Below are positions 56,782-64,000 of a stretch of 64,000 nt of DNA, one piece after another. A program made the position numbers and the translations under genes. The stretch spans positions 1 to 64,000 of the forward strand of contig NZ_JOEI01000019.1 of NCBI RefSeq assembly GCF_000718095.1, given 5' to 3'. Position 1 is the first letter of the stretch; every line of letters starts with the position of its first letter. Below the pieces are notes generated by a model. It was not told where the DNA came from. It was given only the letters and a program-made list of their open reading frames with translations, and did no database searches. The DNA is from Streptomyces scopuliridis RB72 (GTDB lineage Bacteria; Actinomycetota; Actinomycetes; Streptomycetales; Streptomycetaceae).

Positions 56782-57225
56782 ATGAACGGTGCGGCGAGGT
56801 ACGGGAAGGGCGGGCGCGGGCCGAGGCCCGGCGTCGTGCTGCTCACCGTGCTGGCCGCGCTGCTCCATGTGCTGGGCTGCGCGCACGGTCCGGTCTCCGC
56901 CGCGCCCGTCCCGAGCGCGGCGATGCCCACGACCGCGGTCGCGCCGCAGTCCCCCGCCCCCGGTCACGCGACCGCGCCGGTGGCCGGCTGCGCCGGTCGG
57001 GCCAGCCATGGGGCGGCTTCCTGTACCGACGCGGATGAACCGAGCGTCCTGCCGCAGCGTCCGGACGCGTCCGTCGCACCCCTCACGGTGGACGGACCGG
57101 ACGCGGCGGACACCGCCGTACGGAACCCGATGGGCCCACGCGCTCATGCGGCACGCGAGGACGGCCGGGGCGGACGGGACACTGAACAGCGGCGGCGCGC
57201 GGCGCTGGGTGTGTGGCGGAACTGA
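56782..57225 (+). CDS. Small secreted or membrane-anchored hypothetical protein
   Basis: The 147-residue frame starts with basic residues and a hydrophobic segment VVLLTVLAALLHVLGCAHG. This could be a signal peptide with a Cys near its end, or a single anchor. The rest is Ala/Pro-rich with no known motif and four cysteines in all. The C-terminal third is Arg-rich and looks less gene-like. The GC pattern in the first 110 codons fits a real gene. No function can be assigned. Confidence 0.5.
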   Translation: MNGAARYGKGGRGPRPGVVLLTVLAALLHVLGCAHGPVSAAPVPSAAMPTTAVAPQSPAPGHATAPVAGCAGRASHGAASCTDADEPSVLPQRPDASVAPLTVDGPDAADTAVRNPMGPRAHAAREDGRGGRDTEQRRRAALGVWRN

Positions 57226-57365
57226 CGACGGCCCCGGGCCTCTGACAGCGCGCGTGCGGCTCCGTCCGCCCGTACCGCCGGTGGCCCCTCAGGCTCTCTG
57301 ACCGTTCACCCCCTCACCACGGCCGGGGCGCGCCCCCGCGCGGCCGGCCACTGGAGCTCTGCGCG

Positions 57366-58481
57366 ATGGACCACTTCGACATTTCACCCACGCCTCAACC
57401 GGCCCACAGCCCGGCGGCGCTGGTCGGCGACACCCCGACGCTGTGGATCGGCGCCCCGTTCACGGCCCCCGGCCGCGGCTTCTGGGCCAAGCTGGAGGGA
57501 CACAATCCCGGCGGAATCAAGGACCGTACGGCCCTGTACATGGTGGCGCGCGCCCGGGAGCGCGGCGAACTGCGGCCCGGGGCACGGATCGTGGAGTCCA
57601 CCTCCGGCACGCTGGGCCTGGGGCTGGCGCTGGCCGGGGTGGCCTTCGGCCATCCCGTCACCGTCGTCACCGATCCGGGGATGGAACCGCTGATGACCGG
57701 GCTGCTGACGGCGTACGGCGCGGACATCGAGCTGGTACGGGCGCCGCATCCGGTGGGCGGCTGGCAGGAGGCCCGCCGACGGCGGGTGACGGAGCTGCTC
57801 GCCGCGTATCCGGATTCCTGGTGCCCGGATCAGTACCACAACCCCGACAATGTGGCCGCGTACCGTCCGCTCGCCCTTGAGCTGGTGTCCCAACTGGGCC
57901 GGATCGACACACTCGTGGCCAGTGTCGGTACGGGCGGGCACTCCGCCGGAATTGCCACTGTGCTGCGCCACCACTTCCCCGCCCTGCGTGTGGTGGGTGT
58001 CGACACCACCGGCTCGACCATCTTCGGCCAGCCCGCGGCGCCCCGGCTGATGCGTGGTCTGGGCAGCAGCATCCATCCACGCAATGTCGCGTACGGCCTC
58101 TTCGACGAGGTGCACTGGGTGGCCGCGCCGGAGGCGGTCTGGGCCGCGCGCTCCCTGGCGCGGGCGCGCTACGCGACGGGCGGCTGGAGCGTCGGGGCCG
58201 TAGCCCTGGTCGCGCGCTGGCTGGCCGGCGCCCGGCCGCCCGGCGAGCGGATCGTGGCGGTCTTCCCGGACGGGCCACAGCGGTATGTCGGGACCGTGTT
58301 CGACGACACGTACTGCCGTGAGCACGGACTGCTGGACCACCGGCCCGCCGATCATCCCAGGGAGATCACGCATCCCGGCGAACGCACCGTCACCCGGTGG
58401 ACGCGCTGCACCACGGTGGTGGACCCGCTCGCCACGGCCGGCCCGGAGGCCGGCGGCGGCCTGGCGGGGGTGGCCCGGTGA
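57366..58481 (+). CDS. PLP-dependent cysteine-synthase-family enzyme
   Basis: The 371-residue fold-type II enzyme has [15 protein letters not shown] with the PLP lysine (near residue 52; the usual Ser before the Ile is missing). [13 protein letters not shown] and [13 protein letters not shown] are the cofactor-phosphate loop. It should perform a beta-replacement or elimination on an O-activated serine or similar amino acid. The stop overlaps the MFS start by 4 nt, suggesting that its product or substrate is moved by that transporter. Confidence 0.87.
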   Translation: MDHFDISPTPQPAHSPAALVGDTPTLWIGAPFTAPGRGFWAKLEGHNPGGIKDRTALYMVARARERGELRPGARIVESTSGTLGLGLALAGVAFGHPVTVVTDPGMEPLMTGLLTAYGADIELVRAPHPVGGWQEARRRRVTELLAAYPDSWCPDQYHNPDNVAAYRPLALELVSQLGRIDTLVASVGTGGHSAGIATVLRHHFPALRVVGVDTTGSTIFGQPAAPRLMRGLGSSIHPRNVAYGLFDEVHWVAAPEAVWAARSLARARYATGGWSVGAVALVARWLAGARPPGERIVAVFPDGPQRYVGTVFDDTYCREHGLLDHRPADHPREITHPGERTVTRWTRCTTVVDPLATAGPEAGGGLAGVAR

Positions 58482-59782
58482 AGGGCTCCATGGCAGCGCC
58501 GACGACCGCTCGTACGACGGGCCTGTGGGCCACGACCCGGTCCTTTCCGCCCGCGGCACGCCTGTTGATGGCGAACCAGTTCGCCATCAATCTCGCCTTC
58601 TACATGCTCATGCCCTATCTCGCGGCGCATCTGGCCGGCGGGCTCGGGCTGGCCGCCTGGGCGGTCGGTCTGGTGCTCGGCGTACGCACGCTCTCGCAAC
58701 AGGGGATGTTCCTGATCGGCGGCGCTCTCGCGGACCGCTTCGGCTACAAGGCGCCGATCATGGCCGGCTGCCTGCTGCGCACGGGCGGTTTCGCGCTGCT
58801 GGGATGGGTGGACCAGTTGCCCGCGCTGATCGTGGCCTCGGCGGCGACCGGATTCGCGGGCGCGCTGTTCAATCCGGCGGTACGGGCCTATCTGGCGGCC
58901 GAGGCGGGCGAGCGGCGGGTCGAGGCCTTCGCGGTCTTCAACGTCTACTACCAGGCCGGAATGTTGCTGGGACCGCCGGTGGGTCTCGTCCTGCTCGCCG
59001 CCGACTTCCGGCTGGTGTGCGTGGTCGCGGCGGTCATCTTCGCCGCGCTGACCGTGCTCCAGTGGCGCGCGCTGCCCGCCCGCGGCGGCGGCGGGAAGAG
59101 CGGGGACGAACGGTCCCCGGGGATGCTCACGCAATGGCGCACGGTGCTGGTCAACCGGCCGTTCCTGCTGTTCTCGCTGGCGATGATCGGCTCGTACGTA
59201 CTGACCTTCCAGGTCTATCTGGCCCTGCCGCTGGCCGCCGCCGACGCGCTGGGACCGGCCGCCGAGAAGGCCACGGGCGCGCTCTTCGTGATCTCGGCCG
59301 CCGTGGCGGTGGTGGGGCAGACGCGGCTGACACGCTGGGCCACGCGCCGCTGGAGCGCGCGGGGAGCGCTGGTGCGGGGGCTGACCGTCATGGGGCTGGC
59401 GTTCGTCCCACCGGCCCTGGTCCCCGCCGGTGACGGGCCTACGGCGTGGCTGTGGACGCTCGTCGCGCTGGTGGCGGCGGTCGTCGCGCTGGCCGTCGGG
59501 AGCGCGGTGGTCTATCCGTTCGAGATGGACACGGTCGTCGCGCTCTCGGGCGACCGGCTGGTCGCCACCCACTACGGCCTCTACAACACCGTCTCCGGGC
59601 TGGGTATCACGCTCGGCAATCTGGGCACGGGGGCGCTGTGGGATGTGGCACAGCGCCACGATGCCCGCTGGCTGCCGTGGGCAGTGCTGACCTGTACGGG
59701 CCTGGCCTGCGCCGGAGCGGTGTTCGCGCTGGCGCGCGGCGGCCGGCTGACCGCCCCGGGGGTCCGGCCCGTGCCGGGGTGA
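58478..59782 (+). CDS. Major facilitator superfamily transporter
   Basis: The 434-residue protein has about twelve membrane helices. The loop between helices 2 and 3 contains [14 protein letters not shown], the MFS signature. A basic loop splits the two halves near residue 205. The GTG at 58478 overlaps the preceding stop (GTGA). Tight coupling with a cysteine-synthase-like enzyme suggests export of an amino acid or its derivative (inferred). Confidence 0.88.
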   Translation: MKGSMAAPTTARTTGLWATTRSFPPAARLLMANQFAINLAFYMLMPYLAAHLAGGLGLAAWAVGLVLGVRTLSQQGMFLIGGALADRFGYKAPIMAGCLLRTGGFALLGWVDQLPALIVASAATGFAGALFNPAVRAYLAAEAGERRVEAFAVFNVYYQAGMLLGPPVGLVLLAADFRLVCVVAAVIFAALTVLQWRALPARGGGGKSGDERSPGMLTQWRTVLVNRPFLLFSLAMIGSYVLTFQVYLALPLAAADALGPAAEKATGALFVISAAVAVVGQTRLTRWATRRWSARGALVRGLTVMGLAFVPPALVPAGDGPTAWLWTLVALVAAVVALAVGSAVVYPFEMDTVVALSGDRLVATHYGLYNTVSGLGITLGNLGTGALWDVAQRHDARWLPWAVLTCTGLACAGAVFALARGGRLTAPGVRPVPG

Positions 59783-59790
59783 GTCCGCTC

Positions 59791-59822
59791 CTAGGCCCTG
59801 TCTGACAAATAGCGCCGTCCGC
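59791..59822 (+). repeat. Short piece of an extragenic repeat
   Basis: The sequence begins CTAGGCCCTGTCTGACAAAT shortly after the MFS stop. The first 14 nt match the start of the element after the GvpU-like gene (CTAGGTCCTGTCCG) with two differences. Both directly follow a coding end. Family membership is a weak call. Confidence 0.35.
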
Positions 59823-59864
59823 CCGGCGGCGGTCCCGCACCGGGGCATACCATCGGTTGCCGAA

Positions 59865-60704
59865 ATGGACATATCTTGGTGGGGATTTGCCGCGCTCGCC
59901 GCGGCGGCGGCGCTCGTGGGCTTCTCGAAGACCGCGGTGAGCGGCGCGAATACGGTCAGTCTGGCCGTGTTCGCCGCCGTGCTGCCCGCGCGTGAGTCGA
60001 CGGGCGTGCTGCTGCCGATACTGATCGTCGGTGATGTGGTGGCCGTGCTCACGTACCGGCGCCATGCCCACTGGCCGACCCTGTGGCGGCTGTTCCCCGC
60101 GGTCGCCGCGGGGGTGGGGGCGGGCACCGTCTTCCTGCTCTGGGCCGATGACGCCGCTGTCCGCACCTCGATCGGCGCGATCCTGCTGCTGATGGCGGGC
60201 GTCACGATCTGGCGACGACGCGGCGGCGCGGACAGGGCGGACAGGGCGGACAGTGCGGACAGTGCGAAGGAGCCACGGGAGGGGGAGGAGACGGGCGAGG
60301 AGACGGGAGCGGTTTCCGAGAAGAGCGGCCCGGGGGCGTCGTCGCCCGCCGGTCGCGTCACGGCACGTTCGTACGGTGTGCTCGGCGGCTTCACCACCAT
60401 GGTCGCCAACGCCGGCGGCCCCGTCATGTCGCTCTATCTGCTCTCCGCCGGGTTCCGGAAGCTCGGCTTCCTGGGCACCTCCGCGTGGTTCTTCCTGATC
60501 GTCAATACCTCCAAGCTGCCCTTCAGCGTGGGACTCGGCCTGGTCGACGGCCGTTCCCTGCTGCTGGACGCCGCTCTGGTGCTCTTCGTCTTTCCGGGCG
60601 CCCTCATCGGCAAGGCGTGTGTGGACCGGATCGACCAACGGCTCTTCGAGCGGCTGGTGATCGGGGCGACCGTCCTCGGCGGTCTGCAACTCCTGCTGCG
60701 CTGA
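59865..60704 (+). CDS. TauE/SafE-family membrane transporter
   Basis: The 279-residue protein has about eight helices in two related halves, with family motifs LVGFSKTAVSGANTVS near the N-terminus and GGFTTMVANAGGPVMSLYLL in the second half. Members export sulfite, sulfoacetate or similar anions, or take up sulfur compounds. The loop between the halves carries an ADR/ADS repeat from four 9-nt units (about 60230-60265) and an acidic stretch. ATG 59865. Confidence 0.87.
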   Translation: MDISWWGFAALAAAAALVGFSKTAVSGANTVSLAVFAAVLPARESTGVLLPILIVGDVVAVLTYRRHAHWPTLWRLFPAVAAGVGAGTVFLLWADDAAVRTSIGAILLLMAGVTIWRRRGGADRADRADSADSAKEPREGEETGEETGAVSEKSGPGASSPAGRVTARSYGVLGGFTTMVANAGGPVMSLYLLSAGFRKLGFLGTSAWFFLIVNTSKLPFSVGLGLVDGRSLLLDAALVLFVFPGALIGKACVDRIDQRLFERLVIGATVLGGLQLLLR

Positions 60705-60777
60705 ACCCCGCGCCTCACCGCCTGAGGGGCGGACAATATGCGGCACTCTTCCGATATGAGTGGTTTACGGTGCCTTC

Positions 60778-61884
60778 ATGGACGCGGATCATGAAGGTCA
60801 CCCACGCTCCGGCGGTGCGCACGGCAGACATCGGACCATGGGCGAGCGCTGGTCCGCCTTCACCGCCTCGCCCTTCCTCCCCGCGATCGTCCTGACCTTC
60901 ATCCTCGCCGCGGCCGCCGGGCTCTTCGCGGGTTCCTACACGTACAACATGGCGAATCCGACGCCCCACCGGATCCCCGCCGCCGTGGTGGGCCCTACCG
61001 GCACCGCGAACGCCACCGCCTTCGTGAGCGGCATGGAGAAGGCCCTCAACGGTTCGCTCGAACTCCATCGCTATCCGAGTGACGCGGCGGCGCGGCGCGG
61101 GGTGGAGGAGCAGGAGGTCTTCGCGATTCTGACGTTCCGTACGGACCGCGTCGATTTCGCGGTGGCCGGCGCGGCCGGGGCATCCGTGGCGCAGCTGCTC
61201 ACGGAGACGGCCCTGCCGGTGGCCAGGGCCGCCGGGGTCCCCGTACGGATCAGCGATGTCAAGCCGCTCCAGAAGGGGGATCCGCGCGGGCTGGCGCTCT
61301 TCTACGTCTCACTCGCCGCCGTGGTCATCGGCTTCATCGGGGCGATTCAGCTGAGCATCCACGCGTCCGAGCTGAACCCCTGGGAACGGATCGCCTTCAC
61401 CGCCGCGTACTCCCTGCTCGGCGCGTTCACGATCGCCTCGGTGGTCGACTGGTGGCTCGGCGCGCTCCATCTGCCGTTTGTGGAATCGTGGCTGATCCTG
61501 GCGTTCACCATGTTCACGTCCGGGATGGTCTTCACCATGTTCAACACCCTCATGGGCCGGTGGGCGATGCTGCCGACCTGGGTGCTGCTGGTGATGCTGG
61601 GCAACCCCTCGTCCGGCGGGGCCGTCTCCTGGCCGCTGCTGCCCTCCTTACTGGGGCACATCGGACGGTGGCTGCCACCGGGCGCCTCCATCAACGCCAA
61701 CCACACCGCGGTGTACTTCGGCAACGCCCAGCATGTGTTCCCCTTCGCCGTACTGGCGGGCTGGGCGTTCGTGTCCCTCGCCGTGTTCTGGTCCTGGCGC
61801 CGACGGCACCCCGGCGGCCGGGAGCACAACCCGGCGCACGCCGGTACGGCCCCGGGAACGGGAGCGGGTGCGAGCGCGGTGTGA
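60778..61884 (+). CDS. Membrane protein of the ABC-2/DUF3533-like type
   Basis: The 368-residue protein has one N-terminal helix (LPAIVLTFILAAAAGLFAG), a large outer domain (about 55-165) and five C-terminal helices. This is the plan of YhgE/Pip and DUF3533 proteins related to ABC-2 permeases. No ATPase gene is next to it. The outer domain begins TPHRIPAAVVGPTGTANA. ATG 60778 is chosen; an in-frame GTG lies 18 nt earlier. Confidence 0.68.
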   Translation: MDADHEGHPRSGGAHGRHRTMGERWSAFTASPFLPAIVLTFILAAAAGLFAGSYTYNMANPTPHRIPAAVVGPTGTANATAFVSGMEKALNGSLELHRYPSDAAARRGVEEQEVFAILTFRTDRVDFAVAGAAGASVAQLLTETALPVARAAGVPVRISDVKPLQKGDPRGLALFYVSLAAVVIGFIGAIQLSIHASELNPWERIAFTAAYSLLGAFTIASVVDWWLGALHLPFVESWLILAFTMFTSGMVFTMFNTLMGRWAMLPTWVLLVMLGNPSSGGAVSWPLLPSLLGHIGRWLPPGASINANHTAVYFGNAQHVFPFAVLAGWAFVSLAVFWSWRRRHPGGREHNPAHAGTAPGTGAGASAV

Positions 61885-61928
61885 GCGCGGTGTGAGCGTC
61901 CCTTCGGGAGGCTCGTACCCTGAGCGCC

Positions 61929-63593
61929 ATGAACGCAGGGGGTCCCGAACGACGGGTGATCGACGGACGGTTCGAGCTGCTCGGCCGGCTCGGCAGCGGC
62001 GGCATGGGCATGGTGTGGCGCGCCCGTGACCTGGCGCTCCACCGTGAGGTGGCGCTCAAGGAGGTACGGCCCCCCGATCCGGCCATGCTCGCGGCAGATC
62101 CGGCGGCCGCCAGGACGCTCCGCGAGCGGGTGCTGCGGGAGGCACGCGCGCTGGCCAGGATCGACCATCCGAACGTGGTCACGATCCATCACATCGTGGA
62201 CGCGGCCGAGGTGGCCCATCCCTGGATCGTCATGGAGCTGGTGCCGGGAGCGTCGCTTCAGGAGCGGCTCGCGCACGGCCCGTTGACCCCGGGCGACACC
62301 GCCGGGATCGGACGCGGTGTGCTGGCGGCGCTGCGCGCGGCGCACGCGGCCGGGATCCATCACCGGGATGTGAAGCCCGCCAATGTCCTGCTGCGCGCCG
62401 ACGGACGACCGGTCCTCACGGACTTCGGTATCGCGGCGCTGCGCGAGTCCACGGCGCTGACCGCGACCGGTGAACTCATCGGCTCCCCCGACTACATCGC
62501 CCCCGAGCGCATCCGCGGCGACGAGGGCAACCCCGCCTCCGATCTGTGGTCGCTGGGCATGCTGATGTATGTCGCGGTCGAGGGCCGGCATCCGCTGCGA
62601 CGGGCGACCACGCTCGCCACGCTCGCGGCGGTGCTCGACGAGGAGATACCGCCCCCCGTCCAGGCAGGTCCGCTCGCCCCCGTACTGGTGGCGCTGCTGA
62701 ACCGGGACACGGGCGCCCGGCCGGACGCGGCCGAACTGGACCGGATGCTCGGGTCCGTTACGGAGGCCGAGGGGCCGGGACGGCCGGAGCATGGCGGCCG
62801 ACAGGGCGGCTTCGCGGCCGGAACGGTGGACACCGTGACGCTCGCCCACCGGTCGCCGTCGCCGCTCGTGCCACCGCCGCTCGTACCGGCCGTGCCCGTG
62901 CCGGCCGGGAGGCGGCGCATCGGGCGCGGGATGCCGGTCGCCGTCGCCGTCGCAGGAGCCGGCCTCGCCGGTGTGCTGCTCTGGACGCTGGTGCCGTGGC
63001 CCGGGGACTCCGCCGCCGACGGGGCCTCCCCCGGCGGCGACCGGACCGTGACCGGCGCCCCCGAGCCCTCCGCCCCGCTGCGGACCCCGTCCTCGGCCCC
63101 GACCCCGTCGGCGTCGGCGTCGTCTCGCGAGAAGTCCCCTGGCTCCCTTCTCTCGCCGTCGGCCATCAGGAGCGTGATCGCCGGGCTGAAACCCGTGATG
63201 GGCGGTACGGATGTCAACAGGTTCGTCGTGTACGACGATTACGCCTCCGCCGAGGCCCCGGTCCCGGACGACAAGCGGCTCTACGACACGTTCCAGTACC
63301 GGGACGGCGAGGCCACCCGGCAGGGCGCGGGCGGCACGCTCACCGCCGGCAAGCGGACGGTGGACCTCACCTCGTTCGACTGGGACGCGCTTCCCGGTCT
63401 GCTCCGGACCGCCGAGAAGGACCTCGATGTCGACAAACCGACAAGCCGCTATGTGATCGTGGACCCCGCGTGGGTCTTCGCCGACGATCAGCCCGTTCTG
63501 CTCGTCTACGTGGTGGACGACTACGGCGCCGCTTACCTGGCCGCGAGCAGATCCGGCAAGGTGCTGGACTCCGTTCCCCGGAACGGTGGTTGA
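61929..63593 (+). CDS. Eukaryotic-type serine/threonine protein kinase, membrane-anchored
   Basis: The 554-residue protein has a kinase domain at about 12-275: GSGGMGMVW (P-loop), VALKEV (Lys), HHRDVKPANVLL (catalytic loop), DFG, SPDYIAPER (APE). A Pro-rich linker and a single membrane helix (about 338-355) follow. The outer domain of about 190 residues has a Ser/Thr/Pro stalk and a folded part (FVVYDDYASAEAP onward). It should phosphorylate cytoplasmic targets in response to an outside signal. No PASTA repeats are seen. Confidence 0.92.
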   Translation: MNAGGPERRVIDGRFELLGRLGSGGMGMVWRARDLALHREVALKEVRPPDPAMLAADPAAARTLRERVLREARALARIDHPNVVTIHHIVDAAEVAHPWIVMELVPGASLQERLAHGPLTPGDTAGIGRGVLAALRAAHAAGIHHRDVKPANVLLRADGRPVLTDFGIAALRESTALTATGELIGSPDYIAPERIRGDEGNPASDLWSLGMLMYVAVEGRHPLRRATTLATLAAVLDEEIPPPVQAGPLAPVLVALLNRDTGARPDAAELDRMLGSVTEAEGPGRPEHGGRQGGFAAGTVDTVTLAHRSPSPLVPPPLVPAVPVPAGRRRIGRGMPVAVAVAGAGLAGVLLWTLVPWPGDSAADGASPGGDRTVTGAPEPSAPLRTPSSAPTPSASASSREKSPGSLLSPSAIRSVIAGLKPVMGGTDVNRFVVYDDYASAEAPVPDDKRLYDTFQYRDGEATRQGAGGTLTAGKRTVDLTSFDWDALPGLLRTAEKDLDVDKPTSRYVIVDPAWVFADDQPVLLVYVVDDYGAAYLAASRSGKVLDSVPRNGG

Positions 63594-63765
63594 CGCGCCG
63601 TCGGAGATGGCGATCCCGTGATCGAATCTCGCCGGGACAGTACAACCACCACGGCCGTTCGCGTGTCATCTCAGGCGAGCGGCACAGCACGACCAATGCT
63701 GGACGAACCGCCGTCCGGCGCTGTGCCACTCTCGCCACCGATCGACCGAAACGGGGAAACCGTCC

Positions 63766-64000
63766 ATGCGTATCCGTCCTGCCCTCGTCGCCCCGGCGGC
63801 CGCCGCCCTCACCGTGCTCCTGCTCGCCACCGGCGCCACGGCCGCCGTCCCCGCGCCTGACGAGGTCTTCGCGCCCGCGGCCCTCGCCACCTGCCGCGAA
63901 AGCGTGGTCGAGGTCACCGCGACAGCGTCCGGCGCGGTCAACCAGGTCCGTATCGGCGTCACCAACAAGAGTGGCCGCGCCTGCGTGGTGGACCGTATCC
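63766..64000 (+). CDS. Secreted protein, 5' part (possibly DUF4232-like; runs off the window)
   Basis: From ATG 63766 the 78 visible codons encode a Sec signal peptide (LVAPAAAALTVLLLATGATA, cleavage near residue 26) and the start of a mature domain: ATCRESVVEVTATAS, RIGVTNKSGRACVVDR. The Cys plus VTNKSGRAC pattern resembles DUF4232 proteins of actinomycetes. The gene continues past the window end. Confidence 0.65.
   Translation, partial: MRIRPALVAPAAAALTVLLLATGATAAVPAPDEVFAPAALATCRESVVEVTATASGAVNQVRIGVTNKSGRACVVDRI

Noticed and set aside
57366..58481. Plain cysteine synthase (CysK)
   Set aside because: The PLP-loop is NPGGIKDR rather than NPGGSIKDR, and the gene is coupled to an MFS transporter, so a specialised family member is more likely.

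Overview
The window is high-GC DNA with frequent GTG starts and Streptomyces-type gene content: a modular type I polyketide synthase (PKS), a conservon operon (cvnABCD), a DUF574 methyltransferase, an AldO homologue, DUF6629/DUF6056 membrane proteins and an SCO5918-like protein. I read it as a Streptomyces (or very close actinomycete) chromosomal segment. It holds two specialised-metabolite loci followed by a housekeeping and accessory stretch. No transposase, phage gene, rRNA, tRNA or CRISPR array was seen.

Left edge (1-12.1 kb): the border of a polyene-macrolide-like cluster. On the minus strand are the 5' end of a giant modular PKS (docking peptide, KS-AT-DH-KR-ACP, next KS beginning) and a GDP-mannose 4,6-dehydratase of the mycosamine pathway. 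Divergent from these are two ABC half-transporters, a metallophosphoesterase and an Sfp-type phosphopantetheinyl transferase. This resembles the nysI-nysDIII-nysH-nysG-nysF end of the nystatin/amphotericin clusters. Two GGGAATTCCC palindromes sit in the two control regions; one matches the published 16-bp PAS-LuxR (PimM-type) operator consensus at every position.

12.2-13.05 kb: a secreted SGNH hydrolase and a strong shared terminator. 13.05-28.7 kb: a compact minus-strand operon, mostly with overlapping or near-touching genes, for an iterative PUFA-synthase/hglE-like lipid synthase. In transcription order: tandem PfaD-like reductase domains-KS-AT-(damaged ACP), KR, KS-AT-DH-PPTase, free ACP, alpha/beta hydrolase, MGT-type glycosyltransferase and ABC exporter. 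The likely output is a reduced or unsaturated acyl chain that is released, glycosylated and exported. The ACP region is a perfect 99-bp tandem duplication lacking the phosphopantetheine serine, and the KR lies in another frame. This is either an assembly collapse or a real lesion. A striking array of G-runs lies just upstream of the operon.

29-42 kb: a polyprenyl-phosphate-type glycosyltransferase with a DUF6056 membrane protein, an SCO5918-like protein, a GvpU-like protein, a DEAD-box helicase, a cold-shock protein, DUF6629, GH16 and GH15 hydrolases, a VOC protein, a DUF475/TerC-like membrane protein and soluble transhydrogenase SthA.

42-51.3 kb: a degraded tract. The conservon cvnABCD is intact, but its P450 is cut and joined to the cut end of a convergent S41-peptidase-like gene. 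Fragments of an LAL regulator, an alpha/beta hydrolase, a PucR-type regulator and a MocR-type regulator lie nearby, around an intact amino-acid ABC transporter operon. 51.3-64 kb: ordinary Streptomyces accessory genes (methyltransferases, alditol oxidase, DUF1275, NUDIX, PLP enzyme with MFS partner, TauE, membrane protein, Ser/Thr kinase), ending in a truncated secreted protein.
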